From an uncultured Muribaculaceae bacterium (GTDB taxonomy: Bacteria; Bacteroidota; Bacteroidia; Bacteroidales; Muribaculaceae): a stretch of 64,000 nt of DNA. The stretch spans positions 1-64,000 of the forward strand of contig CAJUHX010000002.1 in the NCBI GenBank assembly GCA_910586455.1. The letters are read 5' to 3'. The notes under the pieces were generated by a model, which saw only the letters and a list, made by a program, of their open reading frames with translations, made no database searches and was not told the DNA's origin. The position numbers and the translations under genes were made by a program. Positions 7,540-15,696 of this stretch are shown here, one piece after another (position 1 is the stretch's first letter; each line of letters begins with the position of its first letter).

Positions 7540-7646
7540 CGCCAACAAGTTACGGAATGACAAATAAAAATAGTAATCATTTTGATAACTCTATTTTGAC
7601 CCGTTCCGAAAGATAGCGAGATTTGCACATAAATAGTTAAAAGATA

Positions 7647-8780
7647 ATGAATATAAACGAAAAGCAAGACACTAACAAGCCTATAACCTTTGTGTTGAGC
7701 GATGAGTCCGTAAATAGTTACGGCTTTGTGGTTCTGACCGAGGGAATAGACACAAGCGCATTTGAGCGTAACCCCGTTATGCTCTATATGCACAACCGAG
7801 ACGGCAATGTCATAGGCCGCTGGGAGAATATCCGCAAGGACGGCAAACGCCTGCTCGGTGATGCCGTGTTCGATGACAGCACCGAATTGGCCGCAACGGT
7901 TAAAAAACAAGTAGAAAAGGGCTTTTTGCGCTCTGTATCTATCGGTATTGAACAGATAGCCACCGAGGAGTTAAACGGCGTTCAAACGGTTACTAAATGC
8001 CGTTTAATCGAAGTTTCAATCGTGGACATACCGAGCAACGAAAACGCCGTTAAACTGTTCCGTCGTACTGGGGGCTATGTTTACAACCTTAAAGAGCTGG
8101 AGACCGACCCCGCGCCCGAAGATTTGAAAACGGCTTTAATCGCACTTTTAGGGCTTGAAGAGAGCGCGGACGACAAAGATATTATCGAAGCCGTAAAAGC
8201 GGCGTTAGATGGCAAAGAAACACCCGAGGAAGCCGTTGACGAGGCTATTATGCGCGGATACATTGACGGGACACAACGCGGCACGTTTGTAGCGTTGGCG
8301 CGTGGCAATCGTTCAGCGTTCCGCGACTTTATAAACGGCCAGAAAAAAGCCCAAGTTCCCGAAATAACACGGCTAATCAATGAAGCCGTAAGCAAACGCA
8401 AATTATTAGGCTGTGAAACAGCTATTTTTGAGCGTTTGGGCACAAAGATAGGGGCAAAGGCTTTAGGGGAGTTGCTCTTCATATTGCGCCCCATGCCGAA
8501 GCCGATGGAGCTAATCAAAGGCGGCGCGGCTTATTCCGACCGCTCACAATGGACGCTCGATGACTACCGCAAATTTGCGCCCCAAGAGCTGGAGCGCGAC
8601 CCCGAATTATACGCCCGACTTGTTAGGGCTGAAAAGGGGGAGGAAATCGCGCCGCACTCGCTGGAGTGGTACAGACGCAACAACCCCGAATATTTGCGCG
8701 AACACCCCGAAGTGTACCGCGAATTGCTGGAGCAAGAAAAAAAGCGCCAGCGCGAGGAAGCACGGAAAAACAACAAATAA
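7647..8780 (+). CDS. HK97-type prohead protease (capsid maturation)
   Basis: 377 residues. The N-terminal ~150 residues carry the prohead serine protease fold: F-V-L-S-D-E-S-V-N-S-Y-G-F-V-V-L-T-E-G-I, then N-P-V-M-L-Y-M-H-N-R-D (catalytic His), G-F-L-R-S-V-S-I-G (catalytic Ser) and a following I-V-D-I-P-S-N strand. The acidic/helical remainder (~220 residues) resembles a scaffold-type extension. The C-terminus is very Glu/Lys/Arg rich. In HK97-fold phages this enzyme cleaves scaffold and capsid protein during head assembly. It is immediately followed by the capsid gene (26 bp). Confidence 0.85.
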   Translation: MNINEKQDTNKPITFVLSDESVNSYGFVVLTEGIDTSAFERNPVMLYMHNRDGNVIGRWENIRKDGKRLLGDAVFDDSTELAATVKKQVEKGFLRSVSIGIEQIATEELNGVQTVTKCRLIEVSIVDIPSNENAVKLFRRTGGYVYNLKELETDPAPEDLKTALIALLGLEESADDKDIIEAVKAALDGKETPEEAVDEAIMRGYIDGTQRGTFVALARGNRSAFRDFINGQKKAQVPEITRLINEAVSKRKLLGCETAIFERLGTKIGAKALGELLFILRPMPKPMELIKGGAAYSDRSQWTLDDYRKFAPQELERDPELYARLVRAEKGEEIAPHSLEWYRRNNPEYLREHPEVYRELLEQEKKRQREEARKNNK

Positions 8781-8806
8781 ACAACTATAATCACTTAATT
8801 TGCTGA

Positions 8807-9691
8807 ATGGCATTAAACAAAGAAGTTTGGATTAATCAAATCCTTTCGGGCTTTTACCCCGATGACAGCTTTTTGCAGAAAGTTGTCAATTATTCCGAAT
8901 TTGTGGAAAATGACCGCTTGCACATTCCAGCGGCGGGCATTGACCCTAAAGTGTTGATAGACAACACGACCTATCCTATTAAGGTTGTAGAGCGCGAAGA
9001 TGAGGACAACGAAATCCCCCTCGCCAAGTTCGAGACCGAAAACACCCTCGTCCGCCGACCTGACGCAATCGAATACAGCTACAACAAGCTGGAGAGCGTA
9101 ATCGGCCAGCACCGCGCGACATTGCGCAAGAGTGTGGCGATGAAAGCCGCACACGCCTATGCCCCGACCACCGACACGACCGACACCCCCGTAATACTCA
9201 CTACGGGCGCGACCGTCAAAGGACGCCGCCGTCTGACCTTTGCGGACATTCTTACGCTTAAAGAGCGTTTCGATGAAGCGGAAATTCCGTTGTCTGACCG
9301 CTACATTATCCTGCACCCCAAGCACGTGTCCGACCTTCTGCTGGAAGATATTGAACTGTTCAAAGACCTTACCAGCATAAAGGACGGCGAGCCGCACAAG
9401 TTCGCGGGCTTCGGTTGTTATCAGTTCGCCCAGATGCCGACCTACAAGACCGTAAACGGCAAACTTACAAAAGTGCCGTTTGCGGATGCGGCAACAGACC
9501 AGTTTGCCTCGGTTGCGTTCTATGCCAAAGAGGTAATGAAAGCGGACGGCGACATTTATATGTACGCCAGCGTTGACGACCCCAAGGAGCGCGGCACGAT
9601 TGTAGGCTTTGATAAACGCTTTGTTGCCCTGCCTATCCGTGGCAAAGGTGTAGGCGCGATTGTAAGCGATTTAGCCCCCGTAAACGAATAA
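8807..9691 (+). CDS. Major capsid protein (HK97-fold candidate)
   Basis: 294 residues with the pattern of Bacteroidetes phage major capsid proteins: an early F-Y-P-D-D-S-F-L-Q-K-V-V-N-Y-S-E-F-V segment, an R-H-/R-R-P-D-A-I-E-Y-S-Y central region, D-R-Y-I-I-L-H-P-K-H-V-S-D-L-L, and a C-terminal stretch with F-A-S-V-A-F-Y-A-K-E-V-M-K-A and K-G-V-G-A-I-V-S-D-L. No long N-terminal scaffold domain is present; the neighbouring protease extension may supply it. Placement right after a prohead protease supports the call more than any single motif. Shell formation here is inferred, not shown. Confidence 0.75.
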   Translation: MALNKEVWINQILSGFYPDDSFLQKVVNYSEFVENDRLHIPAAGIDPKVLIDNTTYPIKVVEREDEDNEIPLAKFETENTLVRRPDAIEYSYNKLESVIGQHRATLRKSVAMKAAHAYAPTTDTTDTPVILTTGATVKGRRRLTFADILTLKERFDEAEIPLSDRYIILHPKHVSDLLLEDIELFKDLTSIKDGEPHKFAGFGCYQFAQMPTYKTVNGKLTKVPFADAATDQFASVAFYAKEVMKADGDIYMYASVDDPKERGTIVGFDKRFVALPIRGKGVGAIVSDLAPVNE

Positions 9692-9709
9692 CCGCTAAAA
9701 TTTGAGCCT

Positions 9710-9883
9710 ATGTACACAAGCACAAAAGCGCGTGCAAGAGCGGCTCAGATGATAGCCGCAAAGCATTACGAACAAGGGAATCAATCAAAGAGTCGCAAAG
9801 CCGTTTGGCGGCGTTATATCGCCCCCGTGATGGGCGTGTGTTACTCTACCTTTTTGGCATACTTGAAAATGCCGATTGAATAG
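9710..9883 (+). CDS. Small basic protein (57 residues) downstream of the capsid gene
   Basis: ATG at 9710, 18 bp after the capsid gene, followed by 57 codons and TAG. The peptide starts M-Y-T-S-T-K-A-R-A-R-A-A-Q-M-I-A, has a central W-R-R-Y-I-A-P-V-M-G-V-C-Y-S-T-F-L, and is strongly basic. I believe short proteins with this Y-T-x-x-K-A-R-A...W-R-R-Y-I pattern occur in Bacteroidetes mobile elements, but I cannot verify that here. It ends 31 bp before the terminator hairpin. Function unknown. Confidence 0.65.
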   Translation: MYTSTKARARAAQMIAAKHYEQGNQSKSRKAVWRRYIAPVMGVCYSTFLAYLKMPIE

Positions 9884-9914
9884 TTTCAAAGTTCCTACCG
9901 ACATACAAACAGAG

Positions 9915-9959
9915 CCAGCGGCGGCACATTTAACAGTGTGGCCGCCGCTGGTGTTTTTT
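9915..9959 (+). terminator. Intrinsic terminator of the capsid operon
   Basis: Perfect 11-bp stem CCAGCGGCGGC (9915-9925) with GCCGCCGCTGG (9941-9951) followed by TGTTTTTT. A textbook Rho-independent terminator closing the protease-capsid-small-protein operon. Confidence 0.9.
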
Positions 9960-10080
9960 AACATTTGAGCCGCTGAATTTGTGCTCGTTTCGTTTTTTTA
10001 GCGTGGTTCAAAAATTATAACTTGTTGATTTTCAGTAATCGTCGTTTTTTGTTACTTGTGTAACTTAACGGCGATAAATA

Positions 10081-10101
10081 AACGTCTAACGCATTGAAAT
10101 A
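10081..10101 (+). repeat. Right copy of 21-bp imperfect direct repeat
   Basis: AACGTCTAACGCATTGAAAT followed by A; pairs with 6271-6291 (19/21). It lies in the ~220-bp non-coding right end (9960-10180), which also holds two copies of a GCT-x-GTTTCGTTTTT word (9983 and 10161). No gene is seen in that end. Confidence 0.6.
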
Positions 10102-10184
10102 GTATAACTTAAACGGCGTTTGTTTTGTGAACAAAATTTGCGGTTGTATCTCCAACTTTTGCTAGTTTCGTTTTTGCGATTATA

Positions 10185-11360
10185 CTGTTCCGCACCAAAA
10201 AGTTCTATGTCGTAACCACACAGCTGCTCACCGGCGTTGCATTCGGTCTTACGGCGCTGTCGCTGACCTTTGCCGACTTCTTTGCACCGGCGGTGTTATT
10301 CCTTGCCATAGTGGCCTTTTCAGGCGCCACACACGACATTGCCTGCGACGGCGTGTACATGTCGGAGCTAAGCCCCTCGCAGCAGGCCCGCTACATAGGC
10401 TGGCAGGGTGCCTTCTACAACATAGCTAAGATTGTGGCTACCGGCGGTCTGGTGTATCTGGCCGGCCGGCTTATAAAGCATTATCTGCCAGGCGGCGACA
10501 ATGCCACAGCCACCGCGGCCGAGCTGTTCGAGGCCAACCGCAACGCCTGGCTCGTGATAATGCTGATACTCGGCGCGGTAATGATACTGTTGGGCATATA
10601 CCACATATTCATTCTGCCCTCTTCGGCCAAGGCCGCCGAGGCGGAAAAAGTGGTCCCGGCACGTCGTTCGGCAGCGGAAATCATGTCCGAACTGTGGAGC
10701 GTGCTGCGCCAGTTCTTCACTAAAAAACATATAGCCATATATATTGCCTTCATACTGCTATACCGCTTTGGCGAAGGCTTTGTAGTAAAGGTTGTGCCAC
10801 TGTTTCTCAAAGCCTCGCGCGAGGCCGGAGGCATGGGGCTTGACACCGGGCAGATAGGTATCTACTACGGCACATACGGCGCGGCGGCCTTTGTTACAGG
10901 CTCGCTGCTGGCAGGCTACTACATATCGTCCCTGGGCCTTAAGCGGGCTCTGTTCTCGCTGGTATGCGCGTTCAACATCCCATTTATAGTGTATGCCCTT
11001 CTGGCATGGCAGCAGCCCGAACAAGGCTGGATAATAGCCTCCGGCATCATATTCGAATACTTTGGCTACGGCTTCGGCTTTGTAGGCCTCACCCTGTTTA
11101 TGATGCAGCAGGTGGCCCCGGGCAAACACCAGATGGCCCACTATGCCTTCGCCTCGGGCATAATGAACCTGGGGGTGATGATACCGGGCATGATGAGCGG
11201 TTGGCTTGCCGACCGACTGGGTTATCTCACTTTCTTTATAGTAGTGATGCTGTGTACTATACCGGCATTTATAATGTGCCGTCTGGTACCTTTCAGATAC
11301 GACGACAAGGGCAAGCTGATCGAAGCCGAGGAAGCAGCCCTCACAAACGACGAAGGCTGA
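10185..11360 (+). CDS. MFS transporter (AmpG-like), 5'-truncated
   Basis: The family-like sequence begins near 10185 (L-F-R-T-K-K-F-Y-V-V-T-T-Q-L-L) and runs 391 residues to the stop; the preceding codons belong to the element. Signature parts are G-A-T-H-D-I-A-C-D-G-V-Y-M with Q-Q-A-R-Y-I-G-W-Q, and later hydrophobic helices around Y-R-F-G-E-G-F and G-Y-G-F-G-F-V-G. Roughly nine to ten of the usual twelve membrane helices remain; the first are lost. In Bacteroides relatives such a transporter accompanies GH130 and GH92 genes and imports mannosyl disaccharides across the inner membrane. GTG at 10293 is the first in-frame candidate start if the fragment is expressed at all. Confidence 0.8.
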   Translation: MFRTKKFYVVTTQLLTGVAFGLTALSLTFADFFAPAVLFLAIVAFSGATHDIACDGVYMSELSPSQQARYIGWQGAFYNIAKIVATGGLVYLAGRLIKHYLPGGDNATATAAELFEANRNAWLVIMLILGAVMILLGIYHIFILPSSAKAAEAEKVVPARRSAAEIMSELWSVLRQFFTKKHIAIYIAFILLYRFGEGFVVKVVPLFLKASREAGGMGLDTGQIGIYYGTYGAAAFVTGSLLAGYYISSLGLKRALFSLVCAFNIPFIVYALLAWQQPEQGWIIASGIIFEYFGYGFGFVGLTLFMMQQVAPGKHQMAHYAFASGIMNLGVMIPGMMSGWLADRLGYLTFFIVVMLCTIPAFIMCRLVPFRYDDKGKLIEAEEAALTNDEG

Positions 11361-11408
11361 TATACCAATTCGCGATTTTTTCCGTTTAAACGTATAAAAC
11401 ATATTATT

Positions 11409-12368
11409 ATGAATAATTTCCCCTGGGAAGAACGCCCCGAAGGCTGCACCGACGTGATGTGGCGATACTCGCTCAACCCAATTATCGACCGCTATCAGAC
11501 TGCAATATCCAACTCAATTTTCAACTCGGCCGTGGTACCTTTCGGCGACGGTTTCGCCGGAGTGTTCCGCTGCGATGACAAGGCTGTGCGCATGAATATC
11601 TTCGCCGGCTTCTCGCCCGACGGCATACACTGGGAAATATCCGATACCCCTATCGAGTTCAGGCCGGGCAACACCGACATGATTGACTCGGACTACAAGT
11701 ACGACCCGCGTGTGACCCGGATTGAAGACCGCTACTGGATTACCTGGTGCAACGGCTACAACGGCCCCACCATCGGCATAGGCTATACTTTCGACTTCAA
11801 GACATTCTACCAGTGCGAGAACGCCTTCCTGCCCTTCAACCGCAACGGTGTACTGCTGCCGCAGAAGTTCGATGGCCGCTTTGCCATGCTCAGCCGACCG
11901 AGCGACAACGGCCACACTCCGTTCGGCGACATTTTCATAAGCTATTCACCCGACATGAAGTACTGGGGCGAACACCGCTGCGTGATGAAAGTAACACCCT
12001 TTGAGGAAAGCGCATGGCAATGTCTGAAGATAGGCGCCGGCTCGGTGCCCTTCCTCACCGACGAGGGCTGGCTGATATTCTACCACGGTGTAATCCGAAC
12101 CTGTAACGGTTACCGCTACGCCATGGGCGCCGCACTTCTCGACCGCGACAACCCTGGCAAGGTCCTTTTCCGTACACGCGATTATATTCTCGGCCCTGCC
12201 GCCCCGTACGAACTCGCAGGCGATGTGCCCAACGTGGTGTTCCCATGCGCGGCACTCAACGACGGCAAGCGTGTAGCCGTGTACTATGGCGCCGCCGATA
12301 CCTGTGTGTGCATGGCTTTCGGCTACATCGACGAAATTATAAACTTTATAAAGACCCACTCAGTCTGA
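11409..12368 (+). CDS. GH130 beta-mannoside phosphorylase (N-glycan core type)
   Basis: 319 residues with the five-bladed propeller of GH130: N-S-A-V-V-P-F-G-D-G-F-A-G-V-F-R, K-Y-D-P-R-V-T-R-I-E (the conserved D-P-R-V with the catalytic Asp), Y-W-I-T-W-C-N, F-Y-H-G-V, and A-V-Y-Y-G-A-A-D-T near the end. There is no signal peptide, so it is cytoplasmic. Subfamily 2 enzymes phosphorolyse beta-1,4-mannosyl-N-acetylglucosamine to mannose-1-phosphate and GlcNAc. Lying between an MFS transporter and a GH92 mannosidase, it fits the N-glycan pathway described around BT1033 of B. thetaiotaomicron. Subfamily is inferred from context and overall likeness. Confidence 0.9.
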   Translation: MNNFPWEERPEGCTDVMWRYSLNPIIDRYQTAISNSIFNSAVVPFGDGFAGVFRCDDKAVRMNIFAGFSPDGIHWEISDTPIEFRPGNTDMIDSDYKYDPRVTRIEDRYWITWCNGYNGPTIGIGYTFDFKTFYQCENAFLPFNRNGVLLPQKFDGRFAMLSRPSDNGHTPFGDIFISYSPDMKYWGEHRCVMKVTPFEESAWQCLKIGAGSVPFLTDEGWLIFYHGVIRTCNGYRYAMGAALLDRDNPGKVLFRTRDYILGPAAPYELAGDVPNVVFPCAALNDGKRVAVYYGAADTCVCMAFGYIDEIINFIKTHSV

Positions 12369-12371
12369 CTC

Positions 12372-14639
12372 ATGATTAAACTCAGTTTCGCCGCCGTCTG
12401 TCTGGCCGGCGCCCTCTCTGTGTCTGCCGCAATAATGGCAGACACGGCCTTATTACGCTATGTCGACCCCTTTGTAGGCACCACCAACTTCGGAACTACC
12501 AATCCCGGCGCCACAGTGCCCAACGGACTAATGTCGGCCACTCCGTTCAATGTCACCGGCTCGAAGCTGAACAAATGGGACAAGGACGCGCGCTGGTGGT
12601 CGACCCCCTACGACTACACCAACAGCTATCTCACCGGTTTCTCGCACGTAAACCTCAGCGGCGTAGGATGTCCCGAACTCGGCTCTGTAGTCACTATGGC
12701 CACCACCGGAAAGCTCGATGTCGACTACCGCAACTACGGCACTACCTACTCAGGCGAAACCGCCTCGCCCGGATACTACTCGGCCCGCTTCGACAAATAC
12801 GGTATTCTGGCCGAAGCCACCGCCACCTGCCGCAGCTCTGTAGAGCGTTTCACATTCCCCGGCGGGCAGGGCAATATTCTGGTAAATCTGGGCATTGGAC
12901 TCACCAACGAAACCGGAGCCTCCATACACCGCATATCCGACACCGAAATCTGCGGCACACGCCTCATGGGCACATTCTGCTATAATCCGCAGGCCGTATT
13001 TCCCATGTACTTTGCCGTGCGTGTAAGCCGCAAGCCCTCGGCCGAAGGTTTCTGGAAGATGCAGCCGCCGATGTCCGGCGTGGAAGCGCAGTGGACTCCG
13101 GACAACGGCAAATACAAAATATACACACGCTATGGCCGCGACATAGCCGGCGACGATATAGGCTACTGGTTCAGCTACGACAACCTGCGGCCCGGCGAGC
13201 AGATTGAGGTTTCAGTAGGCGTTTCGTTCGTGTCGGAGGAAAACGCCCTAGAGAACCTCAATGCCGAGCAAAAGGACCGCAATTTCGACTCGGTACTGGC
13301 CGCAGCCCGCAGCGAATGGGCCTCACAGCTGGGACGTATCGAAGTGGAAGGCGGTACCGAAGAGCAGAAACGGGTGTTCTACACCGCTCTGTACCATACC
13401 CTGATTCACCCCAATATACTCCAGGACGTCAACGGCATGTACCCGATGATGGAAGGCAACCTCAACGGCACCACAGAACGCAACCGCTATACCGTGTTCT
13501 CGCTCTGGGACACATATCGCAACGTACACCAGCTGATGACCCTGGTGTACCCCGAAAAGCAGTCCGACATGCTCAACTCCATGGTTGAGATGTACCGCGA
13601 ATGGGGCTGGCTGCCCAAATGGGAACTCTATGGCCGCGAAACCTTTACAATGGAAGGCGACCCGGCCATACCGGTGATTGTCGACAGTTGGCAGAAAGGT
13701 CTGCGCGACTTCGACATAGACCTGGCCTACGAGGCCATGACCAAGTCGGCCACCACTCCCGGCGACAGCAACCGCATGCGCCCCGACATAGACCCCTATA
13801 TCGCCAAGGGCTACGTGCCCCTGGGCTTCCATCAGGCCGACCTCTCGGGCGACAATTCGGTGAGCCACGCCCTTGAATACTATGTGGCTGACAATGCTCT
13901 GGCCAACCTGGCTGAGGAGCGAGGCGACAAGGAGTTTGCCCGCGAGCTTCGCAAACGCGCACTGGGCTATCGCAACTATTACTCCAAGGAAAGCGGCACC
14001 TTGCGCCCGCTGAACACCGACGGCACCTTCCTGGAGCCGTTCAATCCGCGCCAGGGCGAGAATTTCGAGCCTGTGCCGGGCTTCCACGAGGGCAGCGCAT
14101 GGAACTACACCTTCTTTGTGCCGCACGACATCAAGGGCCTGGCAAAGCTTATGGGAGGCGACCGCAAGTTCGTCGACAAACTGCAGATGGTATTCGATAC
14201 CGGCCTGTACGACCCCGCTAACGAGCCCGACATTGCCTATCCATATCTGTTCAACTACTTCAAGGGCGAAGAATGGCGTACCGACCGCGAGGTATCGCTG
14301 CTGCTCGACAAGCACTTCACCACCCGCCCCGACGGTATTCCGGGCAACGACGACACCGGCACCATGTCGGCTTGGGCGGTATTCTCCATGATGGGCCTTT
14401 ACCCCGACATCCCGGGTGTGCCCGAATACTCGCTTACCCTGCCTGTGTTCGACAAAGTGACCATGCATCTCGACCCCGTGTACCATGGCACCGACAGCCT
14501 TGTAATAGAAAAGGACAGCCGGCTTCAGCCCGGCGACAGCAAGCACAAGGTTGCCATTTCGCTCGGAGGGAAGCCGGCCGGACGCCGTATTTCTCATGCC
14601 GACCTCATAAAGGCCGGTTCACTCAAATTTAAAAACTGA
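12372..14639 (+). CDS. Secreted GH92 alpha-mannosidase
   Basis: 755 residues with a signal peptide (first ~20 residues). It opens with Y-V-D-P-F-V-G-T, typical of GH92, followed by G-A-T-V-P-N-G-L and F-S-H-V-N-L-S-G-V-G-C. The (alpha/alpha)6 domain has F-S-L-W-D-T-Y-R-N-V-H-Q-L and the catalytic-base region G-N-D-D-T-G-T-M-S-A-W-A-V-F near residue 660, a motif shared by calcium-dependent exo-acting mannosidases. It starts 3 bp after GH130, so the two are translationally close. Likely trims alpha-linked mannose from N-glycans in the periplasm before uptake. Its 3' end overlaps the convergent EEP gene by 11 bp. Confidence 0.95.
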   Translation: MIKLSFAAVCLAGALSVSAAIMADTALLRYVDPFVGTTNFGTTNPGATVPNGLMSATPFNVTGSKLNKWDKDARWWSTPYDYTNSYLTGFSHVNLSGVGCPELGSVVTMATTGKLDVDYRNYGTTYSGETASPGYYSARFDKYGILAEATATCRSSVERFTFPGGQGNILVNLGIGLTNETGASIHRISDTEICGTRLMGTFCYNPQAVFPMYFAVRVSRKPSAEGFWKMQPPMSGVEAQWTPDNGKYKIYTRYGRDIAGDDIGYWFSYDNLRPGEQIEVSVGVSFVSEENALENLNAEQKDRNFDSVLAAARSEWASQLGRIEVEGGTEEQKRVFYTALYHTLIHPNILQDVNGMYPMMEGNLNGTTERNRYTVFSLWDTYRNVHQLMTLVYPEKQSDMLNSMVEMYREWGWLPKWELYGRETFTMEGDPAIPVIVDSWQKGLRDFDIDLAYEAMTKSATTPGDSNRMRPDIDPYIAKGYVPLGFHQADLSGDNSVSHALEYYVADNALANLAEERGDKEFARELRKRALGYRNYYSKESGTLRPLNTDGTFLEPFNPRQGENFEPVPGFHEGSAWNYTFFVPHDIKGLAKLMGGDRKFVDKLQMVFDTGLYDPANEPDIAYPYLFNYFKGEEWRTDREVSLLLDKHFTTRPDGIPGNDDTGTMSAWAVFSMMGLYPDIPGVPEYSLTLPVFDKVTMHLDPVYHGTDSLVIEKDSRLQPGDSKHKVAISLGGKPAGRRISHADLIKAGSLKFKN

Positions 14640-15510
14640 CTTTCACCATCACAGGGAAGTGGTCCGAGGGCACTCGGCTGCGGTAGCCGGTGGCGCTGCC
14701 GCTGTCGGGTGTGCGATAGCTGTCGGTGAGGACGCCGTATTTGGCTATGCTGATGCCGTCCGACACGAATATGTGGTCAATGCGGCTGTCCGACCAGTCA
14801 TCGGCATGATAGTCGTTGAAGGTGCCGTTGTTCTGATATACCAGCGGCGATATGCTGCGCGAATCGGTAAGGAATTCGCTTTGGGCCAGAACTTCGTACA
14901 TGTGGTGTTTCTGGTCGACGTTGAAGTCACCGGTAAGGAATGTGGGCAGGTTGGGGTCGAACTCTTTCATCTTGCGCTGTACCAGCAGGATGCTTTCCAC
15001 CCTGGCCTGCTCGCCTATGTGGTCGAGGTGCAGGTTGAAGAACTGGAATACCTTGCCGGACTGCTTGTGGCGGAACTTGCCCCAGGTGCATATACGCACA
15101 CAGGCGGCATCCCAGCCCAGACCGGGTTTGTCGGGGGTTTCGGAAAGCCAGAAGTCGCCGTGATCGAGCAGGTCGAACATGGCGGTATCGTAGAATATGG
15201 CCGAGTGTTCGCCTTTTTCCTTGCCGTCGTCGCGGGCCACGCCGGTGTATTCGTAGCCCGGCAGAAGGGCCTTGAGGTCCTCGAGCTGCTTTTTATAGCC
15301 TTCCTGAGTACCGAAGATATTGAATTCGTGGAAGCGTATAAGCTGTGCCACATAGGGGTGACGCTGCTCCCAGCCGTCGCCTTGGGCGGCGTCGCCGTCG
15401 TTGAGCAGTCGCAGATTATAGGTGGCTACATTGAATGTGGCCGGCTCTGCCGCAAAGGCAGTCAGGGCGCATACAAGTGCAAGTACAAATGAAGTGATTC
15501 TGGATTTCAT
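14629..15510 (-). CDS. Secreted endonuclease/exonuclease/phosphatase-family protein
   Basis: 293 residues with a signal peptide (M-K-S-R-I-T-S-F-V-L-A-L-V-C-A-L-T-A-F-A). All EEP motifs are present: V-A-T-Y-N-L-R at the start, F-G-T-Q-E-G (metal-binding Glu), N-L-H-L-D-H, L-T-G-D-F-N-V-D, S-R-I-D-H-I-F and S-D-H-F-P-V at the end. Family enzymes cut phosphodiesters or remove phosphate from DNA, lipids or inositides using magnesium. In Bacteroidetes, secreted members commonly occur near polysaccharide or glycan genes. Which substrate is used here is unknown. Confidence 0.9.
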   Translation of the reverse strand: MKSRITSFVLALVCALTAFAAEPATFNVATYNLRLLNDGDAAQGDGWEQRHPYVAQLIRFHEFNIFGTQEGYKKQLEDLKALLPGYEYTGVARDDGKEKGEHSAIFYDTAMFDLLDHGDFWLSETPDKPGLGWDAACVRICTWGKFRHKQSGKVFQFFNLHLDHIGEQARVESILLVQRKMKEFDPNLPTFLTGDFNVDQKHHMYEVLAQSEFLTDSRSISPLVYQNNGTFNDYHADDWSDSRIDHIFVSDGISIAKYGVLTDSYRTPDSGSATGYRSRVPSDHFPVMVKVSF

Positions 15511-15533
15511 AATGTTTCTGGTTTATTTATATG

Positions 15534-15564
15534 CAAAGTTACTAAAAATCCGCCAAAGCACAAT
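15534..15564 (-). promoter_or_regulatory. Predicted promoter of the EEP gene
   Basis: Read leftwards: ATTG (15561-15564), a 19-nt spacer and TAACTTTG (15534-15541), 24 bp before the ATG at 15510. Confidence 0.5.
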
Positions 15565-15696
15565 ATTTAATATTGTTTATCATCTAACATAGTAAAATAT
15601 TAAAATACAGTTAAATACTGAGAACGAATTAAACGTTGATGCGTTTAAATGGTCAATTAATACAAGAAGTGAAATAAAAACAGAAAAACAATAATC

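Larger units (their letters stand above)
5950..10181. mobile_element. Phage-like capsid mini-element (~4.2 kb)
   Basis: Lower GC than the DNA on its right, AT-rich ends, and phage head genes mark this as foreign. Contents: HTH protein and coiled-coil protein leftwards; prohead protease, major capsid protein and a small basic protein rightwards; one terminator. No integrase, transposase, terminase, portal or tail gene is present. Both flanking genes are cut (receptor at ~5950, MFS transporter at ~10180), and they are different genes. The hexamer GCGATT occurs at both inferred junctions (5950-5955 and 10176-10181), and related 21-bp repeats lie inside each end. Borders are inferred from where the host reading frames stop matching their families, so they are accurate to perhaps 20 bp. 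Confidence 0.6.

Noticed and set aside
13323..14597. 424-codon leftward ORF inside the GH92 gene
   Set aside because: Mirror frame of a GC-rich gene with strong motifs on the other strand; the peptide shows no known domain.
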